64,000 nt of DNA from Gemmobacter denitrificans (GCF_036964905.1 NZ_JBALHR010000001.1:434001-498000), one strand, 5' to 3'. Positions 16,976 through 25,464 are shown, counted from the first letter of the stretch. The notes: generated by a model not told the origin, from the sequence alone. Numbers and translations are program-made.

Positions 16976-17865
16976 CGGGATTGCCCCTTCAGGAACCGCT
17001 TGTTCAGCATCAGGAAGATCAGCGACACGATGGCCACGATCAGCATGGCCGTCATGGCAAGGGCCGATCCCATCGCCTTGTCGTTCTGTTTCAGCATCTT
17101 GCCTTCGATCATGTTGGCAATCATCGGGATCTTGCCACCACCGATCAGGTCGGGCGTCACATAATCGCCGATGGTCGGAATGAACACGATCAGCACCGCC
17201 GCGATCACCCCGGGCATCGACAGTGGCAGGGTCACGCGCAGGAATGTCATGAACTTTGATTCACCCAGATCCTGCCCTGCCTCAAGGAAGCTGCGGTCGA
17301 TCTTTTCCAGACTGACGAAGATCGGCAGAATGGCAAAGGGCGCATAGGCATGGGCCAACGTCATGATCATCGACCCGATGGAATAGTTGATGACGGTCAG
17401 TGGCTCATCGATCAGCCCAAGGCCCATCAGCCCGGAATTGATGACGCCGTTATAGCCCAGGATCACCTTCCACAGGAACACCCGGATCAGATAGCTGGTC
17501 CAGAACGGAATGGTGATCAGGAACAGCCAGAGCGATTTCTTGTCCTGCGCCACATGGAAGCTGACGAAATAGGCCACAGGATAGGCGAGCAGCACGGTGA
17601 TCAGAGTTACGGCCGCCGCAACCCACAGCGAACGCAGCATGATCGCCTGATAGATGCGACCGGTCCAGACCTCGATGTAATTGCCGAATGTCAATCCCGC
17701 AGACAGGCCCGCCTTGGCATCCACCATCAGCGAATAGACGACCACCGTGACCAACGGGGCCGCCAGAAGCAGGATCGCATAGATGGCAGGGGGCGAAATC
17801 AGCGTCAGGCCGCTGGCAGCCTCGGAATTCCAGAATCGGCCTTTGGAAGACCCGTTATCCATCAT
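16972..17865 (-). CDS. potB: ABC transporter permease, PotB type
   Basis: This is the partner permease, 297 residues and six helices, with the coupling loop LEAGQDLGESKFMTFLRV and then TLPLSMPGV. Likely starts are ATG 17865 or 17862 after a GGGGTG stretch; the frame stays open to 17967 without support. It is the first gene of a potB-potC-potA set. A periplasmic binding protein (PotD) is absent on both sides, so this importer must use one encoded elsewhere. Confidence 0.85.
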   Translation of the reverse strand: MMDNGSSKGRFWNSEAASGLTLISPPAIYAILLLAAPLVTVVVYSLMVDAKAGLSAGLTFGNYIEVWTGRIYQAIMLRSLWVAAAVTLITVLLAYPVAYFVSFHVAQDKKSLWLFLITIPFWTSYLIRVFLWKVILGYNGVINSGLMGLGLIDEPLTVINYSIGSMIMTLAHAYAPFAILPIFVSLEKIDRSFLEAGQDLGESKFMTFLRVTLPLSMPGVIAAVLIVFIPTIGDYVTPDLIGGGKIPMIANMIEGKMLKQNDKAMGSALAMTAMLIVAIVSLIFLMLNKRFLKGQSR

Positions 17866-18195
17866 CACCCCTGTTTCTGGCCTGGGACTGCAGATCCCGG
17901 CATTTGACGTATTTTTGCAGAATTTTTGGCACATGGCCGGGCACATGAAAAGGGGCCAAATGCCCAAGTGCCCGGTCAGGTCTGGGGAAAATCAGGAACA
18001 ATTGCCTGCAACCCTTTGCCAAAAATCGAAAAATAATTTGATCATTTTTTGGGCTGCCTGCGATGCCCTTGCGTGATTTGCCTCTGGGCCGCACGGCTTT
18101 GCCTGAAAAATCCCCAGCCGGGAAACCGGCGTCCCCGGCAATCTGCCAGTTCCAGATCACGCCGCCATGTCAGAGCGCCATGTCAGAGCGCCGTG
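17866..18195. other. 330-base non-coding region upstream of potB
   Basis: This region contains no supported gene. It holds an eight-base inverted repeat, CCGGGCAC (17937-17944) and GTGCCCGG (17968-17975), 23 bases apart, within the likely potB leader. It also has AT-rich runs near 17910-17930 and 18025-18050 that may carry the promoter, and a short tandem repeat at its right end next to the MocR gene stop. Confidence 0.55.
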
Positions 18196-18215
18196 CTACA
18201 CCGCCATGTCGGACG
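18164..18215. repeat. 13-base tandem repeat at the 3' end of the mocR gene
   Basis: GCCATGTCAGAGC occurs twice in a row (18164-18176 and 18177-18189), followed by two degraded copies at the same 13-base period that run into the last codons of the minus-strand MocR gene. Confidence 0.7.
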
Positions 18216-19596
18216 GGGGCCGCGCCAGCAGTCGGGCCAGCGTGTCCAGTGCGGGCAGATAGCGTGCCTGGGGAATGGCCCCCGCCACCGCCACGCGCAG
18301 CGCATGGGGGGCGCGGCCATGGATCAGCGCATATTCATCGGCCTGTCGCACCAGCACCCCTTCCGCCTCGGCCATCCGCGCCAGGGTCGAACCGCGCCAA
18401 CCGGTCGGCAACGGCACCCAGATGAAGGGCAGCCCCGGTTGCCAGCGGATGTCAAAAGCCCCAAGCGCGTTGACCATCTGCTGCAGACGGACCGAAAATT
18501 CTGCCACCACGGCCCGGCGCAACTGATCGGCCACACCGCTTTCCAACAGGTCAAGACATAGGTCCGAGACCGGGCGCGACAGCGCGAAAAAGCTGTGCTG
18601 CGCAGTCAGCCGCCCCGCCTCGCCCATTCCCGTGGGGCAGACCACATAGCCAAGCCGCAGCGCGGGCGACAATGACTTGGACAGGCTGCCCACATACCAG
18701 GTGCGATCCGGTGCCAGGGCGCGGATCGAGGGCAACTGGCTTTCCGCAATGGAATAGCAATCATCTTCAATGATTTGCAGGTCATACTTGCGAGCAATGG
18801 CGGCGATGGCCTCGCGGCGTTCCAGCGGCATGCGGGCGGCGGTCGGGTTCTGGGCCTCGGGTGTGATCACAAGGATCTGGGCGCCATGCCGTCGGCAGGC
18901 CGCCTCCAGCGCAGCGGGGCACAGGCCATGTGCATCGATCTCTACCCCCACCACCTCGGCCCGCGCCAGCCGCCCGGCATGGCGGATACCCGGATAGGCC
19001 AGGTCTTCGGTCAGGATCACCGGCCGGTCGCCCCGCAGACAGCACAGAAATACCAGCAACAGCGCATTCTGCCCGCCATGAGACAAGGCGATGTCGGCTT
19101 CGGTGATCGGGCCCAGCACCCGGTCGCTCAACCAGTCGCAAAGTGCATCGCGCAACGGGGCCTCGCCGCGCTGCGATGGATAATCCTGCCAATCCGTCCC
19201 AAGATCGCCGCCAATGCGCGACAAGGCCGCCGTCATCGCCGCCGCCTGCCCCACATCCGGCAATTGCGGCGATCGCAGATCGACCAGCCAGGGTTCATTG
19301 CCCAGATCGCGTTCCTGAAACAGCGCCTGCGTCGGGCCAAGCCTGGGGGCGCGGGCGGCAACAAAGGTGCCGCGCCCCACCGTGGCCGCAAGAAGCCCTT
19401 CCTGTGTGGCCATCTGATAGGCGCGGCTGACAGTGCCTGGCGTGACCTGCAGGCTCCAGGCCAGATCGCGCACGGTAGGCAATTGTGCCCCGGGGGCCAG
19501 TTCACCGGCGCGGATTGACTCGCGAAGGGCGCGGGTCAGGGCCAGATATTTCGGCCCAGGATGCTGACTCAGATCGGGCCGCCAATTTGTATCCAT
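18196..19596 (-). CDS. MocR/GntR family regulator with PLP aminotransferase domain
   Basis: This is a 466-residue regulator. Residues 15-80 form a GntR winged helix (YLALTRALRESIRAGEL, LPTVRDLAWSLQVTPGTVSRAY). The rest is a fold-type I aminotransferase domain that senses a PLP-bound ligand. The PLP-binding Lys lies in YVGSLSKSLSPALRLGY. It is divergent from a DUF1127 gene. Between them are two direct repeats that suit a MocR operator, so it probably controls this gene and itself. Polyamine or amino-compound sensing is possible given the neighbouring potBCA operon, but this is inference. Confidence 0.9.
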   Translation of the reverse strand: MDTNWRPDLSQHPGPKYLALTRALRESIRAGELAPGAQLPTVRDLAWSLQVTPGTVSRAYQMATQEGLLAATVGRGTFVAARAPRLGPTQALFQERDLGNEPWLVDLRSPQLPDVGQAAAMTAALSRIGGDLGTDWQDYPSQRGEAPLRDALCDWLSDRVLGPITEADIALSHGGQNALLLVFLCCLRGDRPVILTEDLAYPGIRHAGRLARAEVVGVEIDAHGLCPAALEAACRRHGAQILVITPEAQNPTAARMPLERREAIAAIARKYDLQIIEDDCYSIAESQLPSIRALAPDRTWYVGSLSKSLSPALRLGYVVCPTGMGEAGRLTAQHSFFALSRPVSDLCLDLLESGVADQLRRAVVAEFSVRLQQMVNALGAFDIRWQPGLPFIWVPLPTGWRGSTLARMAEAEGVLVRQADEYALIHGRAPHALRVAVAGAIPQARYLPALDTLARLLARPPSDMAV

Positions 19597-19629
19597 GACA
19601 ATTCAACCTCTGGCCTGTGCCTCCGCGGC

Positions 19630-19669
19630 ATTGTATCAATGATATACGAAACTCCATTTATTGTATCAA
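19630..19669. promoter_or_regulatory. Direct-repeat operator, probable MocR site
   Basis: ATTGTATCAA occurs at 19630-19639 and again at 19660-19669, exactly 30 bases (about three helical turns) apart on the same face. It lies midway between the mocR and DUF1127 starts. MocR proteins such as GabR bind spaced direct repeats, so this is the natural candidate site. Confidence 0.65.
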
Positions 19670-19685
19670 CACAAAAGGTGCTATC

Positions 19686-19916
19686 ATGACCCGGTCGCCG
19701 CTGACCGCCGCCCCGACGCTGATCTTTACCGGCCCGCAGACCCTGCCGCCGCTGTCGCGCCTTGCGCTGACTGTCGCGCAAACCCTGCTGACCTGGGATC
19801 TGCGCCGTCAGGGCCGCCGCGGCCTGCGCGGGCTGGATGCGCATCTTCTGCGCGACATCGGGCTGACAGCAGATGCCGCATGGGCCGAAGGGGAAAAACC
19901 CTTCTGGCAGGCCTGA
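19686..19916 (+). CDS. DUF1127 domain protein
   Basis: This is a 76-residue protein with a C-terminal DUF1127 segment, LDAHLLRDIGLTADAAW, after an Arg-rich helix (TWDLRRQGRRGLRG). It ends in EKPFWQA as family members do. These small basic proteins are abundant in alphaproteobacteria; some act in RNA metabolism or phosphate and stress responses. ATG 19686 follows AAGGTG. It is divergent from the MocR regulator, a common pairing, and has its own terminator. Confidence 0.9.
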   Translation: MTRSPLTAAPTLIFTGPQTLPPLSRLALTVAQTLLTWDLRRQGRRGLRGLDAHLLRDIGLTADAAWAEGEKPFWQA

Positions 19917-19951
19917 TCGCCCCCCCCCCTTTTCAAGGTGTACCCCTGACT

Positions 19952-19976
19952 GGGCCGGTTCTTCCGGCCCTTTTTT
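19952..19976 (+). terminator. Terminator after the DUF1127 gene
   Basis: GGGCCGG and CCGGCCC form a seven-pair stem around TTCTT, followed by six T residues. Between the stop codon and this hairpin the 3' untranslated region begins with a run of ten C residues (19920-19929). Confidence 0.88.
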
Positions 19977-20002
19977 CATGCCCGCACGAACCCGGGCAGA
20001 CA

Positions 20003-20033
20003 AAACAAAAAAGCCCTGCAAGATGCAGGGCTT
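20003..20033 (-). terminator. Terminator after rpsI
   Basis: On the minus strand AAGCCCTGCA pairs with TGCAGGGCTT around three bases, followed by a T-rich tail (complement of 20003-20010). It lies 25 bases past the rpsI stop. Confidence 0.88.
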
Positions 20034-20058
20034 TTCCGATGATCTGGCGAAGGGCGGA

Positions 20059-20553
20059 TCAGCGCTTCGAGAACTGGAACGACCGACGGGCCTTCGGCTT
20101 GCCGTACTTTTTCCGTTCCACCACGCGGCTGTCGCGGGTCAGGAAACCGGCGGCCTTCAGCGCGGCGCGCAGGCTGGGTTCATAGAGCTGCAGCGCCTTG
20201 GAAATGCCGTGCTTCACCGCACCAGCCTGGCCCGACAGACCACCACCGGCCACGGTGGCATAAACGTCGAACTGGCCTTCGACATTGGCGATGGTGAAGG
20301 GCTGCTTCAGGATCATCTGCAGCACGGGACGGGCGAAATAGACCGCCATTTCCTTGCCATTGACCACAACCTTGCCGGTACCGGGTTTCACCCAGACGCG
20401 GGCAACCGCATCCTTGCGCTTGCCGGTGGCATAGGAGCGGCCCAGCGAATCCCGCTTGGGTTCGCGCGGCGCAGCAGCCGGAGCGGCGGCAGCCGGGGCA
20501 GCAGCGCCCGAGACGGCCGATTTCAGATCGTCGAGGGATTTGATGTCAGCCAT
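20059..20553 (-). CDS. rpsI: 30S ribosomal protein S9
   Basis: S9 is a small-subunit protein whose C-terminal tail reaches the P-site tRNA. The 164 residues include an Ala/Pro-rich N-terminal extension of about 35 residues seen in alphaproteobacteria. The core follows: SYATGKRKDAVARVWVKPG, GGGLSGQAGAVKHGISKAL, and the basic tail KKYGKPKARRSFQFSKR. The start is two bases after the rplM stop, the conserved rplM-rpsI pair. Confidence 0.98.
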   Translation of the reverse strand: MADIKSLDDLKSAVSGAAAPAAAAPAAAPREPKRDSLGRSYATGKRKDAVARVWVKPGTGKVVVNGKEMAVYFARPVLQMILKQPFTIANVEGQFDVYATVAGGGLSGQAGAVKHGISKALQLYEPSLRAALKAAGFLTRDSRVVERKKYGKPKARRSFQFSKR

Positions 20554-20555
20554 GA

Positions 20556-21020
20556 TCAGGCGCTCCGGGTGTTCTTGGGATTCAGGGCCTTCACGTCCAG
20601 CACGGTCGGCGCTTGCGCTTCATGCGGATGCTCGGCGCCGGCATAGACGCGCAGGTTGGTCATCTGCTTGGCACCCAGGCTGTTGCGGGTGATCATGCGT
20701 TCCACGGCCTTGACCACCACACGCTCGGGGTGGTTGCCTTCCAGCACCTGACGCGCGGTGCGGAACTTGATGCCGCCCGGGTGGCCGGTGTGCCAGTAGT
20801 AGCGCTTGTCGTTGCGCTTGTTGCCGGTCATCTGCACCTTGTCGGCGTTGATGACGATGACATTGTCACCCATGTCCATATGGGGGGTGAAGGTCGGCTT
20901 GTTCTTGCCACGCAGGATATTGGCGACGATGGTCGCGAGGCGGCCCAGAACGACGCCTTCCGCGTCGATCAGGATCCACTTCTTCTCGATATCCGCAGGC
21001 GTTGCGGTGAAGGTTTTCAT
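20556..21020 (-). CDS. rplM: 50S ribosomal protein L13
   Basis: L13 is an early-assembly large-subunit protein. The 154 residues show KKWILIDAEGVVLGRLAT at the N-terminus, the core GDNVIVINADKVQMTGNK, and MLP-like and EHPHEAQAP segments at the end. ATG 21020 begins MKTFTATPADIEKKW as in relatives; an upstream in-frame codon at 21047 is less likely. It is first gene of the rplM-rpsI operon, with its own likely promoter in the AT-rich gap after rsmB. Confidence 0.98.
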   Translation of the reverse strand: MKTFTATPADIEKKWILIDAEGVVLGRLATIVANILRGKNKPTFTPHMDMGDNVIVINADKVQMTGNKRNDKRYYWHTGHPGGIKFRTARQVLEGNHPERVVVKAVERMITRNSLGAKQMTNLRVYAGAEHPHEAQAPTVLDVKALNPKNTRSA

Positions 21021-21116
21021 ATCAGACCCATGGAGTTTGGGGGGCACGCTGCCCCTGAATCTCGGATGGGGGCTTTTCCTTCATTTCCAACGCCGGGTCA
21101 AGCGATGGGACACATG

Positions 21117-21163
21117 AATATACACACAAAAACAATGGCTTGAAAAATAGGTATTAATATACC
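21117..21163 (-). promoter_or_regulatory. Candidate rplM promoter and weak rsmB terminator
   Basis: On the minus strand GGTATATTAATACC forms a small hairpin followed by TATTTTT (weak terminator for rsmB). It is followed by TTCAAG, 16 bases, then TATATT (21122-21117) as a possible -35/-10 pair for rplM. This is the most AT-rich stretch in its neighbourhood. Confidence 0.4.
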
Positions 21164-21170
21164 CCAACTT

Positions 21171-22322
21171 TCAACCCGCGTTTCGCCGCAAAACCGCGCC
21201 ATAAAACCCGTCGGCCCCGTCCAGCGGGGTGAATTGGCGGTCGCGCTCCAGATTCCAGCCCGGATGGTCGGCCAGAAAGCTGTCGATATGCGCACGATTT
21301 TCGCAGCGCAGCAGCGAACAGGTGGCATAACCCAGCCATCCGCCCGGTCGCACCAGTGCCGCCGCCCTGTGCAGGATGGTCTGTTGAACTGTCAGCAGGG
21401 ACTGCAGCTTTTCGGGGGTCAGCAGCCATTTGCCTTCAGGCGCGCGCCGCCAACTGCCGGAGCCTGAGCAGGGCACATCGGTCAGAACCAGATCGAAAGG
21501 CCCTTCGGGCCGGGCGGTGATGCTGATCTTGACCCCGGCGCGTTTGGCCCGGTCGGGCAGGTCGCGCATCCGGCCGGGGTTGGTATCATGGGCAAAGGCC
21601 CGCAGACGCGCCCGCGCGGCCATGGCCAGCACCTTGCCACCGCCGCCCGCACAATAGTCCAGCACCCGCATCCCGTCTGCCAATGGCAGGGCATCCACCA
21701 CCGCCTGTGATGCGGCATCCTGCAATTCCACCCGCCCGTCCTGATAGGGGGCGGATAGGGCAATCTTGCGCGCCCCTTCCGTCACCTGCAGCGCCGTCGG
21801 CGACAATGGGTGCGGTTCGGCCGTGATCCCCTCATCCGCAAGTGCGGCCTGCGCTGCAACCAGCCCCCCGCGCACCAGGTTCACCCGCAGAAAGACCGGT
21901 GCACGCTGCCGCAGCGCCGCTGTGATGGCGCTGAAATCATCGCCCAGATCGGCCTGCATCTGTGGGCCGATCCAGTCAGGAATATCTGCAGCTTCAAAGC
22001 CTTGTGGTATGATGCTCACATCATCCGGGCCGATGGGCGCAGGCGCATGCCCTTCGCCGGTGAACAGCGGCCCGGGGTCGATCCCGGCGGCGCGCAGCCC
22101 GCCCAGGATCAGCCCCCGCCCGGTTTCCCCCCCGCCAAGCGCAGCATGGCTGCGACGGCAGCGCAGCGCATCGAAGACCAGATCACGAATGGCATTGCGA
22201 TCACCCGAACCCGCAAAGCGCGAGGCGCGCGCCCAATTGACCAGTGCCTGTTCCGCCGGGGTTCCGGCCAGAATCCGGTCCAGGATCGTGATGGCAGCCG
22301 ACAGCCGCGCGGCGGGGGTCAT
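21171..22322 (-). CDS. RsmB/NOP family 16S rRNA (cytosine-C5) methyltransferase
   Basis: This is a 383-residue SAM-dependent RNA methyltransferase. An N-terminal NusB-like helical part (residues 1-70) is followed by the Rossmann domain with MRVLDYCAGGGGKVLAMAA. The two catalytic cysteines are in DVPCSGSGSWRR and GYATCSLL, the arrangement of m5C enzymes. The NusB-like region is shorter than in E. coli RsmB (429 residues), so exact target C967 is likely but not proven. ATG 22322 follows the SDR stop by four bases; an upstream extension is not family-like. Confidence 0.88.
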   Translation of the reverse strand: MTPAARLSAAITILDRILAGTPAEQALVNWARASRFAGSGDRNAIRDLVFDALRCRRSHAALGGGETGRGLILGGLRAAGIDPGPLFTGEGHAPAPIGPDDVSIIPQGFEAADIPDWIGPQMQADLGDDFSAITAALRQRAPVFLRVNLVRGGLVAAQAALADEGITAEPHPLSPTALQVTEGARKIALSAPYQDGRVELQDAASQAVVDALPLADGMRVLDYCAGGGGKVLAMAARARLRAFAHDTNPGRMRDLPDRAKRAGVKISITARPEGPFDLVLTDVPCSGSGSWRRAPEGKWLLTPEKLQSLLTVQQTILHRAAALVRPGGWLGYATCSLLRCENRAHIDSFLADHPGWNLERDRQFTPLDGADGFYGAVLRRNAG

Positions 22323-22326
22323 GGCA

Positions 22327-23064
22327 TCAGCCCTTCTTTTCCTGCAGCATGTTGCCGCCATCCACGACCAGTGTCGCGCCATTCACATAAGACGCCCCGG
22401 CGGAGGCCAGAAAGGCCACGCAGGCCGCCACTTCGTCAGGGGTGCCCGCGCGGCCCATGGGCGATTTGCGCGCAGCGGCAAATTCGCCGCGCTGTGTGGC
22501 CTCGGTCGCGATCCAGCCCGGCGCCACGGCATTGACGGTGACCCCGGCCTTTGCCACCTCCAGCGCGAGCGTCTGGGTCAGCCCGATCATCGCGGCCTTG
22601 GCCGCCGCATAGGCCGATGCCCCGGGCACCGAAACATATGGTCCAGTCACCGAGGCCATCATCACCACCCGGCCAAAACCGCGATCGAGCATGGCGGGCA
22701 GAAAGGCGCGGGTAACCAGCACGGCGGTGGTCAGCGACAGTTCGAATTCACGTCGCCAGGCCTCGGGGTCAGACTTGGCGAAGGCGCGGATCTTCTGCGG
22801 TGTCCCCTGCATGCCCATCCCGGCATTGTTGACCAGAACATCCACCGGCCCCAGATCGGCCAGCCGTGCCACCATGGCCGGATCGGTCAGATCGCCCTGA
22901 AAGGCGGTGACGCGCAACCCCTCGGCCAACAGTTCGGCCGCCCTTGCGTGAATCCGCCCCGAAGCGCCCGCAATGATCAGATCATGCCCCGCCGCCCCAA
23001 GGGCGCGCGCGCAGGCCAGACCAATGCCACCTGCCGCCCCTGCCCCTGTGACCAGCGCCCGCAT
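22327..23064 (-). CDS. Short-chain dehydrogenase/reductase (3-oxoacyl-ACP reductase-like)
   Basis: This is a 245-residue NAD(P)-dependent oxidoreductase. It has the dinucleotide site TGAGAAGGIG at residues 6-15, the NNAG motif in VLVNNAGMG, the active-site Tyr and Lys in YAAAKAA with Ser in MMASVTGPY, and a C-terminal YVNGATLVVDGG. The substrate cannot be set; FabG-like reductases look like this. Its ATG overlaps the guaB stop by one base (TGATG), and rsmB starts four bases after it, giving a tight guaB-SDR-rsmB unit. Confidence 0.9.
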   Translation of the reverse strand: MRALVTGAGAAGGIGLACARALGAAGHDLIIAGASGRIHARAAELLAEGLRVTAFQGDLTDPAMVARLADLGPVDVLVNNAGMGMQGTPQKIRAFAKSDPEAWRREFELSLTTAVLVTRAFLPAMLDRGFGRVVMMASVTGPYVSVPGASAYAAAKAAMIGLTQTLALEVAKAGVTVNAVAPGWIATEATQRGEFAAARKSPMGRAGTPDEVAACVAFLASAGASYVNGATLVVDGGNMLQEKKG

Positions 23065-24512
23065 CAGCCGATCCGGTAATTCGGGCTTTCGCGGGTGATC
23101 TGCACATCATGGACATGGGATTCCTTCAGCCCTGCCCCGGTGATGCGCACGAAACTGCAGTTCGACCGCATTTCGGCCACGGTGCGGTTTCCGGTATAGC
23201 CCATGGCGGCACGCAGCCCGCCCACCATCTGATGGATGACCGTCGCGACAGACCCCTTGTAGGGCACCTGGCCTTCGATCCCCTCGGGCACCAGCTTGTC
23301 GCTGGCGGCATCCTTCTGGAAATAGCGGTCGGCCGATCCGCGCGCCATGGCACCAAGGCTGCCCATGCCGCGATAGGATTTGTAGCTGCGGCCATTCCAC
23401 AGGATCACCTCGCCGGGGGATTCGTCGGTGCCCGCAATGGCCGATCCGACCATGGCGCAGGACGCACCACCGGCAATCGCTTTGGCAAAATCGCCCGAGA
23501 ACTTGATCCCGCCATCGGCGATCACCGGAATGTCGCCTGCCGCGCGCGAGGCATCCATGATCGCCGTCAGCTGCGGCACGCCCACACCGGCCACGATCCG
23601 CGTCGTGCAGATCGACCCCGGACCAATGCCCACCTTCACCGCATCCGCACCGGCACCGATCAGCGCACGGGTCGCCTCGGCCGTGGCCACGTTGCCTGCA
23701 ACCACCTGCACGGTGTTCGACAGTTTCTTGATCCGTTCCACAGCCTTGGCGACGCCCTCGCTATGGCCATGCGCAGTGTCGATCACCACAAGGTCCACAC
23801 CCGCCTCGATCAGCGCCTGACTGCGTTCAAACCCGGCATCGCCCACGGTCGAGGCCGCGGCGACGCGCAGCCGCCCCATCTCGTCCTTGCAGGCATGGGG
23901 GTTCAAGACCGACTTCTCGGTATCCTTCAGCGTCAGCAGGCCAGTCAGCTTGCCCGACCCATCGGTCACCAGCAGCTTTTCAATGCGCCGTGCCTTCATC
24001 ATCGAAATGGCCAGATCGCGATCCACCGGTTCGCGCAGGATCGCCAGATTCTCCGAGGTCATCATGACCGAAACCGGCGTCTTGTCATCGGTCGCAAAGC
24101 GCATGTCGCGGTTGGTCACGATGCCCACCACACGGCCTTCGCCATCCACCACCGGAAAACCGGTGACGTTGTAGCGCTCTTGCAATTCCTTGGCATCGGC
24201 CATGGTCTGATCGGCGCGCAGGGTGATCGGCGCATAGACGACACCGCTTTCAAACCGCTTGACCCGCCGCACTTCGCGCGCCTGCGCCTCGAGGTCGAGA
24301 TTGCGGTGAATGACCCCGATCCCGCCCGATTGCGCCATGGCGATGGCCATGCGCCCTTCGGTCACCGTATCCATCGCGCTGGACAAAAGCGGGATGTTCA
24401 TGCGGATCGCCTTCGTCACGAAGGTCGAGGTATCTGCATCCGAAGGCAGCACATTGCTGGCCGCCGGAACCAGCAGAACATCGTCAAAGGTGAGTGCCTC
24501 GCGAATCTCCAT
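23064..24512 (-). CDS. guaB: Inosine-5'-monophosphate dehydrogenase
   Basis: GuaB oxidises IMP to XMP with NAD+, the committed step to GMP. The 482 residues have the barrel interrupted by two CBS domains (about residues 95-205), where ATP/GTP control acts. The catalytic Cys lies in GIGPGSICTTRIV, the phosphate site in SGDFAKAIAGGASCAMVGS, and the flap Arg-Tyr in YRGMGSLGAMARGSADRY. ATG 24512 follows GGAGG-like AGGAGGCTCC. It is the first gene of a unit with the SDR and rsmB. With guaA in the window, both guanylate-specific enzymes are present but not in one operon. Confidence 0.97.
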   Translation of the reverse strand: MEIREALTFDDVLLVPAASNVLPSDADTSTFVTKAIRMNIPLLSSAMDTVTEGRMAIAMAQSGGIGVIHRNLDLEAQAREVRRVKRFESGVVYAPITLRADQTMADAKELQERYNVTGFPVVDGEGRVVGIVTNRDMRFATDDKTPVSVMMTSENLAILREPVDRDLAISMMKARRIEKLLVTDGSGKLTGLLTLKDTEKSVLNPHACKDEMGRLRVAAASTVGDAGFERSQALIEAGVDLVVIDTAHGHSEGVAKAVERIKKLSNTVQVVAGNVATAEATRALIGAGADAVKVGIGPGSICTTRIVAGVGVPQLTAIMDASRAAGDIPVIADGGIKFSGDFAKAIAGGASCAMVGSAIAGTDESPGEVILWNGRSYKSYRGMGSLGAMARGSADRYFQKDAASDKLVPEGIEGQVPYKGSVATVIHQMVGGLRAAMGYTGNRTVAEMRSNCSFVRITGAGLKESHVHDVQITRESPNYRIG

Positions 24513-24652
24513 GGGAGCCTCCTGAACGGGTCATGGGATGGGATCGTTTGGCGGTTCCCCTTTTCACGGGGCGCGCGCAAGTGCAAGCGAAAATCCCTGT
24601 GGCCTCTGTCGCAAGGGGCGCTGTCTGCCCCCCTTCGGCCCGTGCCGGGCTG

Positions 24653-24683
24653 CCCCCCGAGGATATTTGCGGCCAAGACAAAG
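24653..24683. repeat. Rhodobacterales-type intergenic repeat, copy 1
   Basis: CCCCCCGAGGATATTT followed by GCGGCCAAGACAAAG. The same core, in reverse orientation, occurs at 53024-53052 in front of glgA. Similar short elements are scattered through Rhodobacterales genomes between genes. Its function is not known to me. Confidence 0.6.
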
Positions 24684-24768
24684 GACAGGCCGCCCTGCTG
24701 TCGCAGACAGGCTTGCACGGGGTGGGCGCGAGTGGTCGATGGGGCAAGAAACGGATTTCGGGGGCAGC

Positions 24769-25464
24769 ATGCGCGTCGCGATTGTGGAAAACACCAAGGT
24801 AACCCATCACGGTCAGGTCGGCGTGGCGCTGCATGAGGCAGGGGCGCGGATCGGGCTGTACAAGCCGTGGTCCGACGGGCGCTTGCCGGATATGGCCGCG
24901 TATGACGCGATGGTGGTGTTTGGCGGCGAACAGCATGCCCGGGCGGACGACAGCCACCCCTATCTGCCAGAGCTGGCGCGGCAGATGCAGGCTGCCGGTC
25001 AGGCCGGGCAGGCGGTGCTGGGCATCTGTCTGGGCGCGCAGCTTCTGGCGCGGGGCCTGGGGGCGGAAAACCTGATCGGGCTTACACCGGAATTCGGCTG
25101 GGTTGATGTGGCGCTGACCAAGGCGGGCGCGGCGGATCCGGTTCTGGGCGCCCTGCCCGCCCGCTTTCCGGTGTTTCAATGGCATTCCGACACTTTCACC
25201 TTGCCTGAAGGTGCGGCCCATCTGGCGCGCTCGGACAAGGCGGCGCAGCAGGCGTTTCGCGCCGGGCCAAAGGTCTGGGGCACGCAGTTCCATTTCGAGG
25301 CCAATCGCGCCGTGGTGGCCGATTGGCTGCGCAGCTTCCCCGAAGCGGTGGAGCGGATGGCGCCCGGCTGGGCAGACCGCCATGCCGCCGAGGCCGCAGG
25401 GCGCGGGGCCGAGGCCGACCGGATCGGCCTGACGCTGGCGCGGGCCTTTGTGGCGCAGATCTAG
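24769..25464 (+). CDS. Class I glutamine amidotransferase-like protein
   Basis: This 231-residue protein has the class I glutaminase fold. It has the nucleophile Cys in LGICLGAQLLA and a His in GTQFHFEAN at the usual place, so the HxE pair is present as H-F-E. No synthase domain is attached; similar stand-alone proteins act on gamma-glutamyl compounds or remain unassigned. ATG 24769 follows GGGGGC at good spacing; the frame is open upstream to 24538 without family likeness. The 3' end overlaps the convergent tehA-type gene by four bases. Confidence 0.85.
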   Translation: MRVAIVENTKVTHHGQVGVALHEAGARIGLYKPWSDGRLPDMAAYDAMVVFGGEQHARADDSHPYLPELARQMQAAGQAGQAVLGICLGAQLLARGLGAENLIGLTPEFGWVDVALTKAGAADPVLGALPARFPVFQWHSDTFTLPEGAAHLARSDKAAQQAFRAGPKVWGTQFHFEANRAVVADWLRSFPEAVERMAPGWADRHAAEAAGRGAEADRIGLTLARAFVAQI

